Positions 32,416 to 39,514 of a stretch of 64,000 bases of DNA are shown piece after piece; position 1 is the stretch's first letter, and every line of letters begins with the position of its first letter. The notes under the pieces are model-generated. The model was not told where the DNA came from. It saw nothing but the letters and a program-made list of their open reading frames with translations, and made no database searches. The DNA is from Ixodes scapularis (lineage: Eukaryota; Arthropoda; Arachnida; Ixodida; Ixodidae), in the NCBI RefSeq assembly GCF_016920785.2, contig NW_024609837.1, positions 50,587,609 through 50,651,608 on the forward strand. Direction: 5' to 3'. The position numbers and the translations under genes were made by a program.

Positions 32416-35126
32416 GCTCCTTTCTATGTAAATGCGTTTTCTCTCACCATAATAATAAAAAAATAGTTTATACGCCTAAAGATGCCCGTGCATGTACTTT
32501 CCCGTACATACCCTTGAGAGGCTCTTTCCTCAACCCTCTAATACTGAAGCCGAAATTACGTAAGGTCTAAATATTAAGTTTTCTACGAAACACTGCGAAG
32601 GGCGTTTCGAGTTGCTCAGTTTCACGCTTCATATTTCGGTGGAAATATGTTTTTTTGCAGGTCCTTCGTGGAACTCCGGTCGTAGATCACCGTGACTGGC
32701 TGTTCGAGTACCCTGGGGTATGCTAGGCGTTTGGGCATTCTTAGGGTGTATATTGATAATAACTAAAAGAAGCGGCTGTTTGAAGTATAGCGAATGCGCC
32801 ATAATTCACACTGTGCCGGTGAACTCACTATTTCATTTTCGCCTGTGATTATGCCTACAATTGTTGTCAAACGAAAGGCTAGACCTTTACGGCAAACTTC
32901 TTTTCAGATCCAATGAAACCCTCCGCTTGGCACACGTGATTAAGTAACATAAAACATACCCTTAGCTACGTAAAGAAATACAATATTATATCACACCTGG
33001 AATCTACTTGTAAGAAAATCTTTGAAATATGAAGTTTTTCTGGGAATGTCACGAAGAATCGCTAATTTCTCGCTTCTGATTTATTTTAAGTCTTTCCGAC
33101 CATCAAGTGCGTGTACGTGTCTGTGTGGTTTTTTTTTTTTTCTTTTTATTGTCATCTTTATATCTGAAAATATTACATCGTTACTACATACACTTCAGTC
33201 CGAGAAAGTGAAGACAGCGACCATTTGTTTATGATTCTCGGATTCTACGCCAGGCCAAGTTTTGATGCGAGCAAGAGACGTCCTTCTGATACGACAAGGT
33301 GTTATCGTACGCAAAGACAAAACCTCAGCAAGACACTTTAAAAAACATCACAAATTCTTTTCTCAAAACAAAACTTACAGCTGCACTCACCACGGGGTAT
33401 CAGTACAAAGAAATCATAATCGTCCTTAAAAAAGGAAGTTTTGGAGTTTGAGTTTAACTAACAGTTCAACAATAAACCTTAGCGAGGAACATGCTTGTCG
33501 AAACTCGTCCCCTTCTAAGCGTCCCGTAGTTTAAAAAGCCTGCCGATACTTAAAAATAAATATAGGGCGGTTCAACGGAACGCTTTTTCACTTTTGGTAT
33601 GGTGCCTGGAGTGCGTCTCTGACAGGTGTGTTTAGCGTCCCATGTCACCCATACAACAAAAAGTGGTTCAGAAACGGCAAACAAATGACGTCGCAGACGC
33701 CTGAGTGTCGAGCTGGCGGAGGTCGCGATCCTGGCGGTTGGCCGTAGAAATGCTAGCGAAAAGCACGAGCGACCGCGAGTGTCGCTGTCGTCACGGCGTC
33801 CCAATTTCGAACTGTCCAAGCTTCCGCGGACTGCTACACTGGAGAGCGACCTGCAGCGGAACAGGCGTCTGCCTCCTACACCACAGCTATTGGGACGCCG
33901 CCAGGATCGCGACCAGCGACAGCAAGACGCTTCCATGACGTGATCAGTCGAAAGTCGGGGGACCACTTTTTGGGCGCTGTAGACACACCAGTGGGAGACG
34001 CGTTCCAGGTACCGTACTTTTGGTAAGCCGTGTTCCGCCATATTGATCAACCACGCCCACCGCTCTCTCCATTTTTTTTTCAGACGCTTAGTTATTGGCG
34101 TTGTTTTTGGCATTCGCGAAACGCGTAAGGATGACGAGTGTCCCTGCCGATTACGGAACTCAGTATGTACGACGGGGGACGTATTTCGGACCACTGAAAG
34201 CATTGTCTACTCCGTTTTAGTTATACATTCGGAGTCGAGTCGGCGGAATCGGTAGCGGCCATTTTGGCAATCGAGGAGTAAACTTCTAGAACGGTTGCTC
34301 GTCCGATGTTTAAATAAAAATTGGCATGTAGACAGGTCGAGTGCCAGCGAGTGCTTGTTTTACGTTCCCGACAACTCTAACAAACGCAAACAATCAAAAC
34401 GCATAAAGAAGCGAAATTTAGTAAACACTGCCTCGGCGCATAGACAGACGACAGTTCATCGGCCGGCGTAATTTGGAGCCGGAAGTAAGTCACGTGAAAC
34501 CGCCTTATACATTTTCGAAATTTTACGTGCACTGTTGGTTCTAACTTACCACCCGAAGGAGCTCGTTCTTAATGCCTGCCAGTTCCTCATCCTTGACCTT
34601 GCCAGATGAAGACGAAGAGCTTGAGATACTTGAGAAGGACGCAATCGAACCAAGCCATCCGTGGACGAGCAGGTAAAGCTTCTGGTCGGGATCCAAAAGA
34701 GCCGCAATAGAGGGAAAATCGTTCACGTGTGTTGCGAATTTAGCGGCATAATAGTAGTCAGAAGTTCCGTTACGTTTCCGATTCGTGTAGACTTCATATA
34801 TAGCGCTAATATCTTCCGGGCTTCTCCTTGTCCTGTTTCTCCTGTCCTTGAAACGTATTGCTTCAGAATTTAGGTCCAGGTTCTGACTACTGTATTTGGA
34901 AGTTAGATGACCCCCCCTTGAACGAGATGCACTCGTGTCATCTTCGGTGTTCACCGGAGCTGTGACTGCGATTCCAGAGCTTTTAGAGCTATCCTGATGA
35001 GACGAATGCCCTTGGTCGAAAAGGAAGACACCTGGAACATGGGGAGAGTAAATCACGGACACCGGGTGCGAGCTGAGCTAGATGCTTACCAGAGAGTGCC
35101 AAAATTAGTGCAACAAAGTTGCGCAT
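12049..35126 (-). CDS. secreted neutral lipase (pancreatic-lipase family), five exons
   Basis: Joined CDS 35126-35090, 35031-34550, 29266-29020, 15503-15327, 12269-12049: 1164 nt, 387 residues plus TAG. Introns have GT-AG ends and phases 1, 0, 1, 1, so the frame is unbroken. The protein opens with a signal peptide (MRNFVALILALS...), then a low-complexity pro-region and an R-T-R-R furin-like site at 79-82. The lipase core follows: HGW at 136-138, GHSLG at 227-231 (Ser229), GLDPA with Asp258, HTS and GHVDFYP segments, and CSH with His318. It ends in MGHH...DSPYCGS, as in short arthropod lipases without a C-terminal PLAT domain. The family hydrolyses acylglycerols or phospholipids outside the cell. 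Only 4 residues separate Cys311 and Cys316, where human pancreatic lipase has a lid of about 23, which favours phospholipase A1-like or lidless activity (inference). N-glycosylation sequons include N100-G-T and N175-A-T. Splice sites were chosen by eye; expression is unproven. Confidence 0.88.
12270..15326. other. lipase intron 4
   Basis: A 3.1 kb intron with repeat copies: 13070-13330 matches the family seen at 11.5 kb, and 14030-14290 resembles DNA at 49.53-49.70 kb. No coding sequence is recognised in it. Confidence 0.6.
15327..15503 (-). CDS. lipase exon 4: catalytic Asp and beta-9 region
   Basis: Encodes the rest of Gly256 to the first base of Gly315: GLDPASKDFEGEHLDTDDAD, then VDIIHTS, PIGHVDFYPDGG and QSGC. 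Asp258 is the expected triad acid. VD-I-IHT and GH-DFYP-GG are diagnostic of the family. The acceptor is CCAG and the donor GTGCGT, phase 1. Intron 3 (15504-29019, 13.5 kb) holds the large LINE. Confidence 0.88.
16782..16821. repeat. short hairpin
   Basis: CTTCTAGCGGATC (16786-16798) faces GGATCCGCTAGAAG (16804-16817), with outer TGG/CCA pairs. The loop is about 5 bases. Confidence 0.75.
17034..17112 (+). repeat. tRNA-like SINE head, fragment
   Basis: A-box-like TAGTGGTTAAGACG is followed about 40 bases later by a B-box-like AGTTCAAAACCCC, spaced as in a tRNA-derived RNA polymerase III promoter. A T-run comes just after. It does not fold into a complete tRNA, so I call it a SINE or tRNA relic. 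Confidence 0.45.
17257..17787. mobile_element. TTAA-flanked MITE (piggyBac-like)
   Basis: The left end TTTAAAAGGACACTGACA and right end TGTCAGCGCCCCTTTAA are inverted repeats (about 9 of 11 in the core) next to TTAA on both sides (17256-17259 and 17784-17787). No transposase. The interior ORF at 17455-17742 is unrecognised. Confidence 0.62.
17896..17995. repeat. 100 bp hairpin with CA-rich arms
   Basis: ATTACACCACACACA... pairs with ...TGTGTGTGGTGTAAT; inside, TTCACACTGCTG pairs with CAGCAGTGTGAA. The loop is about 18 bases. Looser outer pairing (TACGATGG / CCCATCGTA) extends it to roughly 17873-18017, suggesting a small fold-back element. Confidence 0.82.
18020..19477. other. lipase intron 3, no gene seen
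   Basis: AT-rich, with a C-run at about 18871-18885. Short ORFs without motifs. Confidence 0.45.
19490..19732 (+). mobile_element. tRNA-derived SINE with perfect target-site duplication
   Basis: A canonical B box GGTTCGAATCC at 19545-19555 with an A-box-like segment upstream, followed by a body containing CCCAGGTGGTCCAAATTAAT and GGTTTGGCACGTAAAACCCC, which resembles the dispersed SINE known from ixodid ticks (Ruka type, from memory). It is flanked by identical 12 bp copies ACCAAATGAGCA (19478-19489 and 19733-19744). The perfect duplication implies a recent insertion into lipase intron 3. Confidence 0.85.
20425..20512. repeat. (TA)n microsatellite
   Basis: About 85 bases of uninterrupted alternating TA. 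It is immediately followed by the fold-back element, whose other side is also TA-rich. Confidence 0.95.
20513..21172. mobile_element. 660 bp long-armed fold-back element
   Basis: Arms of about 300 bp: CGGGTGTTTTTGCGAAGACT at the left, AGTCTTCGCAAAAACAGCCGG at the right, with matching interior blocks in reverse order (TAATTAATTAAAATTTGTTAA, GCTGAGCGTTAT, and a perfect 26 bp block including GTACCTGCTCCACGAGTGGT). The loop is about 35 bases, near 20835-20870. It lies between TA repeats, consistent with a TA target. No ORF. Confidence 0.9.
21173..22364. other. intron DNA and LINE 5' leader
   Basis: 21173-21900 shows nothing recognisable. From about 21910 the sequence becomes GC-richer and runs without a visible border into the LINE ORF1. 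The start codon context GCCGCCACCGATGG is a strong initiation context. The 5' end of the LINE could not be placed. Confidence 0.4.
22365..24242 (+). CDS. LINE ORF1, gag-like RNA-binding protein
   Basis: 625 residues. The N-terminus is acidic, then basic and Pro-rich, with a folded region at about 95-250. Three Cys/His clusters follow at about 256-311: C-R-T-C-H-E-I-G-H-R-A-D-V-C, then C-R-E-C...H-D-C, then C-S-L-C-G-G-N-H...C. Next comes an Arg/Ser-rich stretch (about 335-410, many SRS/RSR repeats), then a coiled-coil-like segment (ACLKEENATLRAEI) at about 440-475 and another near the end. Such proteins coat the element RNA and assist priming. The frame is intact and overlaps ORF2 by 29 bases. 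The SR-like stretch is unusual and may target nuclear speckles (inference). Confidence 0.88.
   Translation: MADAPLSAAADAAHLSSAGSWGDEDMETRQTQDASPAEKENDENTEPWITVTKRARRRGQQPRSTTPPLPLPPLKPALHQSRPKVRKPRPPPLPADDFKLAIRPRNGLQLNKVSPGKLVDAIALAAQLQIGATEFKVRLDADQNILVLSTPSQATASALSKVQKLIIDETTYDIASYGVAPDNSCKGVIYNIAHDTTPEMVLQRIAAPGYEALTCRRLGNTTTMVITFLGKRVPYYIELSGFLIRCYLYKRTVPHCRTCHEIGHRADVCPRPPVTPKCRECGAPLTTEQHDCHPRCSLCGGNHPTATKPCPKRFLSPVNRRKPQQHLGNPPQSPRRVSSPSPGSNGRRSASRQSRSPTQRGGVRGRSASRHRPGSRRRTPSRNRQPSRSRTPGRGRSASARRGGQGAAQATQQVSWAQVVSPEARPPPTPQVSAELAQAHASIACLKEENATLRAEITQVHAELAALRDKLLGRTRDIPAQNTQNPPPEKRKRAEKPEPTDSPNSTPQRAPAQPNTLPGLPHAQHTTSQQIEEIVARAIQSLHTSLQVTLNQQLTAIKQTAAQQQLFNTQMEERVAKLEERLPTLDARRNRRQKETTHPDQPEPHMLQELPPSHNLDGCYSTSRQ
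24214..27780 (+). CDS. LINE ORF2: endonuclease, reverse transcriptase, RNase H
   Basis: 1188 residues from the ATG at 24214 (MAATQHPGSK), just inside the end of ORF1 in another frame; an upstream in-frame ATG at 24121 is less likely. The apurinic-type endonuclease spans about 20-230, with W-N-C-R-G, LQETNT, VGDFNAAHPLWG (Asp149) and LGSDH (223-224). The RT spans about 480-740: LIPKPGK, RPISLTS, LDLKGAFDN (about 576), GTPQGAVLSPLLF and YADD at 668-671. RNase H spans about 938-1060 (YTDAAS, AEEAAIALAL, VTDSQQA, WAPAHQGIPGNE). CRFCG...H-MVGGC at about 1125 is a C-terminal zinc knuckle. All catalytic motifs look intact and there is no stop or frameshift. It copies its own RNA at a nicked chromosomal target. 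Confidence 0.93.
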   Translation: MAATQHPGSKREGPRGETTVWQWNCRGYKNKYGSLTQYISTSTTPPELIALQETNTQVRLPGYVTYRTDTGNSLHTLVSKRLVAVQHHLQQSEPLAILLEIIPPATKKKNPMFLLNLYCRPKSSPTILRHVLEQATHIAANNPLLIVGDFNAAHPLWGYAYANPRGNLLHKLIEDMDLTLVTDPTNSTRLGTSVTRDTNPDLTLTRNIPQADWTHLEEYLGSDHALLATTLHGLEYKARIGTARLTDWAKMRETRSQRPGNEDRQHHLHIQDWITQLHQDVLAHTKTLQTSTTIPCIDARLLHMWEARRSLLKRLKRQRWNRKLKKRIALLTEEAAEYATSLCRENWLSLCDGLRGTLSTSKTWKLLRYLINPASGKTESHHNLARVIHQFPGKGADLLLTLKARYFPTQPSEPLPPYTGSPNDLLDEDIHLHEVSAALQRLQRHTTPGMDQITNKALINLDSPSLLELTAHLNKVWREGSLPEDWKTAEVRLIPKPGKPPDIENLRPISLTSCVGKLLEHIVLNRLQPYLEDSGKLPTTMVGFRPHLSTQDILLQIKEEVMAPATRNSPTALLALDLKGAFDNVKHSAILQRLNTLGCGARTYHYIRDFLSDRKAILKIGDQATDPFPLGGRGTPQGAVLSPLLFNIALIGLPPLLDNIPGIRHGLYADDITIWSSTGSIGAMESRLQDAADVVNAYAKTCGLSCAPQKSELLLVSPRKQHPPGSPTITIHLEGHTIAPSRSVKILGMIFQADRNNSILVKRLQTTVDQVTHMIRRIATKTRGMGEKDTLRLIQAFVVSRITYAIPYALLNPTELKTLNIMIRKAYKQAMGLPTSTSTERLLRLGVHNTAEELIEAHLSNQRARLGDTETGRSILSRLGLSAPLHHPPPQTASLPHAIRSNIIVPPLPRNMHPVHHAQRREARARAIHKQYGCQPSTAYTDAASYPGRAATTATVIMNNKPRSSISLPRNDPLEAEEAAIALALTQTEAEVIVTDSQQAYRNFASGRIHAYTLRLINQNPPTRQVRIVWAPAHQGIPGNEIANLVARDLTRRADAEEAEPERMHPLVSYQEITQHYRLTRRTYPPAHKSLPREQERILRALQVNTFPHPTRNHLLAPTDFSSQCRFCGEPGSLRHMVGGCSQTSLHPPILFPTTELWERALASSDLDDQLRLVARAQDAARAQGILD
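27808..27813 (+). terminator. poly(A) signal of the LINE
   Basis: AATAAA 27 bases after the ORF2 stop, followed by TTTATTCTCTCTCT, the usual type of simple tail for this group. Confidence 0.55.
28031..28579. mobile_element. degraded hAT-like element, GTTAC-rich
   Basis: The left end CATCGTTGGAGGCGTTAC and the complement of the right end CAGTGTTGGCGGCAACGC are similar inverted termini. Flanks GTCTCAAG and GTTTACAG match at 5 of 8. Many GTTAC/GTAAC words inside resemble the element at 36.4 kb. No transposase. An older copy is likely. Confidence 0.5.
29020..29266 (-). CDS. lipase exon 3: nucleophile elbow
   Basis: Encodes residues 174-255 plus the first base of Gly256. It starts after an AG acceptor with ENATVIVVDWF, the conserved strand after the HGW loop. 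HYIGHSLGA carries the catalytic Ser229, and the exon ends GRIT-G at donor GTGAGCC. The phase-0 start matches exon 2 and the phase-1 end matches exon 4. The exon lies 5.3 kb from exon 2. Confidence 0.9.
30420..30862 (+). mobile_element. 3' end of a CR1-like LINE
   Basis: A decayed frame near 30600-30690 reads ...IPQTTVLWNHL, like the C-terminal P-R-T...W-N-x-L motif of CR1/Jockey-type ORF2. A 3' UTR ending GCCCTGAGGGTATTTG and an (AATA)n tail follow. The copy is heavily 5'-truncated. Confidence 0.5.
31755..31785. repeat. 31-base perfect hairpin
   Basis: TTAAGTGGCGTCCC and GGGACGCCACTTAA pair perfectly around a 3-base loop GCT. Confidence 0.9.
32377..32410. repeat. (TA)n microsatellite
   Basis: About 34 bases of alternating TA. 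Confidence 0.93.
33562..34508. mobile_element. non-autonomous TIR element, TA-flanked
   Basis: The left end TATAGGGCGGTTCAACG and the complement of the right end TATAAGGCGGTTTCACG are inverted termini flanked by TA, suggesting a Tc1/mariner-type target. The interior (33627-33860) is clearly related to 50440-50680: GTGTTTAGCGTCC, then GGAGGTCGCGATCCTGGCGG, then a GACAGGCGTCTGC-like block. The 217-codon minus-strand ORF inside has no motif and is not shared intact by the other copy. Confidence 0.6.
34550..35031 (-). CDS. lipase exon 2: pro-region, furin-like site, oxyanion loop
   Basis: Encodes residues 13-173. Residues about 21-78 are Ser/Asp-rich with no lipase similarity. RNRTRR at 77-82 gives a furin-type R-X-R-R site before SPEDISAIYEVYTNRKR, where family similarity begins. 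LYLLVHGW (131-138) is the strand and oxyanion loop. After it comes a Ser-rich tract at about 141-154, written in mixed Ser codons, then the helix ELAGIKNELLRV. The donor is GTAAGT (34549-34544), phase 0. Confidence 0.88.
35090..35126 (-). CDS. lipase exon 1: start codon and signal peptide
   Basis: The ATG is at 35126-35124. The exon encodes M-R-N-F-V-A-L-I-L-A-L-S plus the first base of Gly13, a hydrophobic secretion signal that continues into exon 2 (VFLF). The donor GTAAGC follows at once. The 58 bp intron (35089-35032) ends in CCAG, and the phase-1 junction restores Gly13. A possible extra 5' UTR acceptor (CTTACAG) lies about 30 bases upstream of the ATG, so an untranslated first exon is possible. 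Confidence 0.8.
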
Positions 35127-35173
35127 GGTTCTTCGATTGCCGAGCCGTTTCACTCGCGCTGTAAGTAGAGATT

Positions 35174-35181
35174 AATATAAA
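35174..35181 (-). promoter_or_regulatory. possible TATA-like element of the lipase
   Basis: TTTATATT on the minus strand lies about 48 bases upstream of the lipase ATG. In this AT-rich flank it could be chance, and a nearby CTTACAG could instead be the acceptor of a 5' UTR intron. Confidence 0.2.
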
Positions 35182-35271
35182 GTATGTAATGAATATCAAC
35201 TAATTTAAATTAAAATGTGTAAAACTGCCGAAAACTACAAGAACTACCAACCAAAACAAAAATACAGCAGT

Positions 35272-36390
35272 AGTAATAATAATAATAAATATAATAATTA
35301 TTTATTGTCTCCGTGCCCCAAAATAACCTTACGGTTTTGAAGTGGTGCACATACGTACACTAAAACTAAAAAAGTGCATTGTAACAATGCCGCCTTAAAC
35401 AGTAGGCAACATATGTTTATGCGTGAAGGGGCCAATTCACCAAATATATCTAAATTTGGCGACGCTAAATTGCTAAGTAATAATTACATGCGTATTATTG
35501 GTGACATTTTTTTCCTTGAAGAGAAGAGTTCTGCACAGCCGAGCAAGTACTTTAAACTTAAAACAGCACAAGTCAACGTACAACTTTCCGTGTATAATTT
35601 TGTGTAGAAACAACACGTTACAAGAGAGTCTGCGAGTTGATAGACATTAAGGACGCAGACTTTTCAGTGAGTATTCGTAATCATAACATCTATTAAAATA
35701 CCTATCATAAATAAATTCAGTGAGTATTCGTAATCATAACATCTATTAAAATACCTATCATAAATAAATTCAGTGAGTATTCGTAATCATAACATCTATT
35801 AAGATACCTATCATAAATAAATAGAATAAAACAAATTTGCACGGATTCATTACGTCGCGCATCAGCAGTTGAGAAATATTTCCAAATTACACTGCCAAAC
35901 TCAAGCTTTCTACGTACCAGACAGGAAAGAAACAAAGAATGCATAAGCGATTAGTGAAGTCATAAGATAAGCATGATAACACGCCCAGCATTCAAATTGA
36001 AGAGGCGATTATCTACGTGACATGATAGGAAAAAGATAGTTCGGTGTCAAAATCAATCCCAAGGTCGTGAACGATAGTGACTCGTGTAATAGTTTTTGAA
36101 TGACGTACATACGTACAGTAAAAAATTTCGCGTTTTCGTGACATTGACAGTAGTTTTGTTTTGTCTGTAATATTTACAAAATATTTGCTGAACACAGCCC
36201 AGAAACACGTACAATATCATCCTGCAAAAGAACGCACTCATCGGATGATCCCATATTGGTAAATATCTTGATATCATCAGCGAACATTAACAGCTGTTAA
36301 TATTCTATGCACAAATGGAGGTCTTTATAAAAATGGCGAAAAAGAAGGGCCCAAAGTTCGATCCTTGGGATAGCCGAGATGTTGGCATGG
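35272..36390 (-). pseudogene. truncated CR1/Jockey-like LINE (copy A)
   Basis: Minus-strand remnants of RT: S-Q-G-S-N...GPFFF near 36350, F-A-D-D-I-K-I-F after one frameshift near 36285, then thumb-like LVRRKLEFGSVIW near 35900. The 3' end (35272-35345), CAAAACCGTAAGGTTATTTTGGGGCACGG followed by an AAT-rich tail, resembles that of copy C. It is frameshifted several times and carries a 53 bp tandem repeat inside, so it is inactive. Confidence 0.65.
35665..35822. repeat. three tandem 53 bp units
   Basis: Units at 35665-35717, 35718-35770 and 35771-35822, each beginning CAGTGAGTATTCGTAATC. The first two are identical and the third differs by AAA to AGA. They lie within LINE copy A and were probably produced after its insertion. 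Confidence 0.95.
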
Positions 36391-39300
36391 AAATTTATTC
36401 ATTTATTTATTTTCATTCTCTCAAGGCCCGGAGGCTCTACAGCAGACTTGTACACGTTACTGAAAAAAAGTAACTGATTACAATTACAATTACTACAGTC
36501 AAAAAAGTAACCGATTACCGTTACTGATTACTGCCTCCCAGAAGTAATTGAACAATTACTGCAAAGTAATTGATTACTTTTCAAGTTACTTTCACGTTAC
36601 TTCTTATTGCGATGACAGAAATACACAAATACACAGTAAAATATTGCGTACACAATTTTGTTTGGTTATTGTTCCCTTTTTTGTTTTCAGACCCGGACCT
36701 TGTCGTGTAGCTGACGCGTCGACCTAAGGAACAAAGCCCACTAAAAAGTCAATAGCGAGTTCCCGCTTCCCGTCGACTTTATCAGCAATCTGCAACGAGA
36801 TCCGGAAATCCCCAGCCAAGGCTGGTGGCGCGCTTGTAGAAGAGCGTGGCGTAAAAGAAAAAAGGATTTGCCGACTGATCCAAGTTTTATTTTTTTTAGA
36901 TGTTAAAAAAATGTCAATCATTTTTGCTCCATGGCTGAGTGACTATGCTGATTTTTGTGAGAAAAAAGAATTGTGGGATGAAAAATGTAATTGGTAATTG
37001 TGTAATTGATTTTGTAATTGATTACAGAAAAAAAGTAATTGAATTACTCCGAGCGTTACAGCTTGACAAATGTAATTGAAGCGTTACAAAATTACACTTA
37101 ACTGTAATTGATTACAAGTAATCAATTACTTGTAACGCGTTACGTACAAGTCTGCTCTACAGAGAGGAGTGGGTGATACAGATGAAATCGTTGGCAAACT
37201 TCTTGAAGTATGTGGTGCCCAGGATAGACACGATGGAGGCAGGGAGGTGGTACCAATCGTTAGATGTTCTTGGTATAAAATAGTCAGAATAGATGTTGGT
37301 ATGACATGTCGGCGTGCCAACCTTACACGGGTGATCGTTAAGAGGTGACACATACTACGCGGGAAGAAGTAGTTGATATTATAGAATTGGGTTAGTATAA
37401 TATATTTTATGAAAAAGACAAAGACGAAAGTATTTAAGGCGTAAAGCGAGGTCATGTAAGTCCGAAGTTGTCTTCATTGATGAAACACTAGCATGACGAG
37501 AATAATTAGAAAGGGTAAAACGGGCTGCTCGGTTCTGGACTGATTCGAGAATGTGTGATAATGTTACATGTCCCGGATCCCAAACGGATCAGGCGTATTC
37601 GAGTTTTGGCATGACTAAGGTTTTATATAATTGCAGTTTAACCGGAAGATTAGAGGAACGGAAGTGGCGGCGCAAAAACCCAAGCGCACGATTAGCAATA
37701 TTAAAGACATAGTCAACATGCATGTTCCAGGAAAGGTTATGAGTTATGTGAATACCAAGATACTTGTATGAAGAAACAGCATCTACTGGTATATTATTAA
37801 GGATGTATATGGCAATGGTCAATGTTTTTAGAAAGTTGGGAAACAGGCATGCTTTTACATATAGTAACGTTAAGCTTCATTAGGGATTCAGCGCACCAGG
37901 AAGTAACTACGTCGAGGTCTGACTGTAGTATAGCACCCTCTTGGCATTAGTAATTACGCGGTAGAGTACACAATCATCCGCGAACAATTTGATAGAGGAC
38001 AAAATTTTCGATGGGAGGTCGTTAATGTAGACTAGAAACAAGAAAGGCCCCAGGACACATCCCTGTGGTACGCCGGACGTTACAGGAGTAGTAGAAGAAT
38101 TATGCCCGTTGACAGAAGCATATTGTGAGCGGTTAGAAAAAAACATTTAATACAGCCCAATATGTTACAATCAATATTAAGTAACTCAGTTTCAAGAGGC
38201 GTAGGTTGTGCGAGACAGAGTCGAAAGCCTTAGCAAAATCTAACATAATGCAGTCAACTATTAGCCCGGCAACAATAGCAACTAACAGGTCATTAGTAAA
38301 CAATACAAGCTGTGTTTCACAAGAAAACAATCTTCGGAACCCGTGTTGACAATTAGTAAAAAAAGAGTTGGACTCGAAAAAGGCAACAAGGTGAGAGTAA
38401 ATGACATGTTCAAGTAATTTACACTGTACACTAGTCAATGATATGGGCCTGTGAAAAAATTTCGGAATGAATCAAAATTAAAGAGAGGGGGGGGGTGCTC
38501 TTCAGGAACTTTGAATTTATTCTGTCAATCCCAGCACACGCGGAAATTTTAAGGTTCTGGATTTAACAGTCGACACCAAATGAATGAATACAAACAGGAA
38601 ACATAGGACTAAAATTAGCGCAGAAAACAATTGTGCTGTGTATTGTGTGCGTGTTCGCCACGCATAACGAACAAGACTTTTGGCACAGGCAACGGTCGGC
38701 TGATGTAACCGGAGAGGGCCACGGAGAAGAACGTAACGCCTGGGAAACAACAGACTGGGCGCGGTCGCAGACCGAAGAAGACGCTTCTAAAACGAATGTT
38801 ATCTAACAGTTAAATAAATATATCCTGCATCATCCCAAATTACCGGTACATCAAAAATTGAATAACAGGTAGGAGTCGCGTGGAAAAAATAAAAAGCAAA
38901 CACATCGTTCAGGACATTGCAAGAATCGTTTAGATCTACAGGAACAATATTCACATCACAAAGCTCAACCGCACTCGATCTCCTACCGCTGACCACGCTC
39001 CAAAACGTTCGTGGGTTATCTTTCAAAATAAAAAGAAGTGTACACTGATAAAACTCCTGGTTTGATTGTGCGACAGCTTGTCTATGATCCGTATCAGCAG
39101 CTTTGTAAGCGTGCCAGTGCTCAGCACTTTTTGTTAATTTTGCGCGCCGAAATAACCGTTCCTTTTTGTTTCCAAGGTGCCTGTGACTTAGAGCGGATGC
39201 GCTTCAGAGGAGTGTAGTGGTTAGTTAGGTCACTCACTTTTTGTTTGAAGAGAGACCAATTTGGTTCAACCGTTCCCGTTTGAAAACGTGAGATGTAAAT

Positions 39301-39505
39301 GGTTAGAAGCGTGTCTAATTCATTATTAATTGAAACAAAAGCGGCATTTTTGTAGTCGCGAATAATCGTAAGTGCTTTACATGAGGAAGCAGATGCCTGC
39401 AGGTCAAACTGAATAACACAATGGTCGCTTAAACCTGGTAAATAAGTTAAGGGAGAAAGAAGCTCAGTGGTTTTAGTGAGAATGAGGTCAAATACATGGG
39501 AAGAT
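36391..39505 (-). pseudogene. CR1/Jockey-like LINE (copy B), interrupted
   Basis: Read 5' to 3' on the minus strand: endonuclease C-terminus (FDLIL...GLSDHCVI) near 39440-39500; linker with NWSLFKQKVSDLTNHYTPLKRIR near 39200; NPRTFWS near 39010; RPISLTS, HGFRRLFSCETQ and DFAKAFDSVSHN at 38438-38220; SGVPQGCVLGPFLF and LFADDCVLY at 38100-37950; the thumb SYKYLGIHITHNLSW at 37770. The 3' tail is AATAAATGAATAAA-like at 36391-36412. About 80 expected RT residues are missing at 38440-38800, replaced by unrelated sequence, and a hAT element sits in the 3' UTR. Dead. Confidence 0.78.
36443..37154. mobile_element. non-autonomous hAT element nested in a LINE
   Basis: Perfect 11 bp inverted termini CAGACTTGTAC / GTACAAGTCTG with an exact 8 bp duplication CTCTACAG (36435-36442 and 37155-37162). 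The interior is full of GTAATTGATTAC/AGTAAC words, with no transposase (a minus ORF at 36724-36921 is unrecognised). Removing it rejoins the 3' UTR of LINE copy B, so it inserted after that LINE. Confidence 0.92.
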
Positions 39506-39514
39506 TGAGATCAA

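Larger units (their letters stand above)
29267..34549. other. lipase intron 2
   Basis: A 5.3 kb intron holding a LINE 3' fragment (30420-30862), a C-run at about 31051-31075, a hairpin at 31755, a TA microsatellite at 32377-32410 and a TA-flanked element at 33562-34508. No other gene is recognised. Confidence 0.6.

Noticed and set aside
33550..34203. 217-codon minus-strand ORF
   Set aside because: It lies inside a TIR element, and the related copy at 50.4 kb has a different, shorter frame.
35665..35822. CRISPR-like array
   Set aside because: The 53 bp units are directly adjacent with no spacers; this is a tandem duplication in a LINE relic of a eukaryote.
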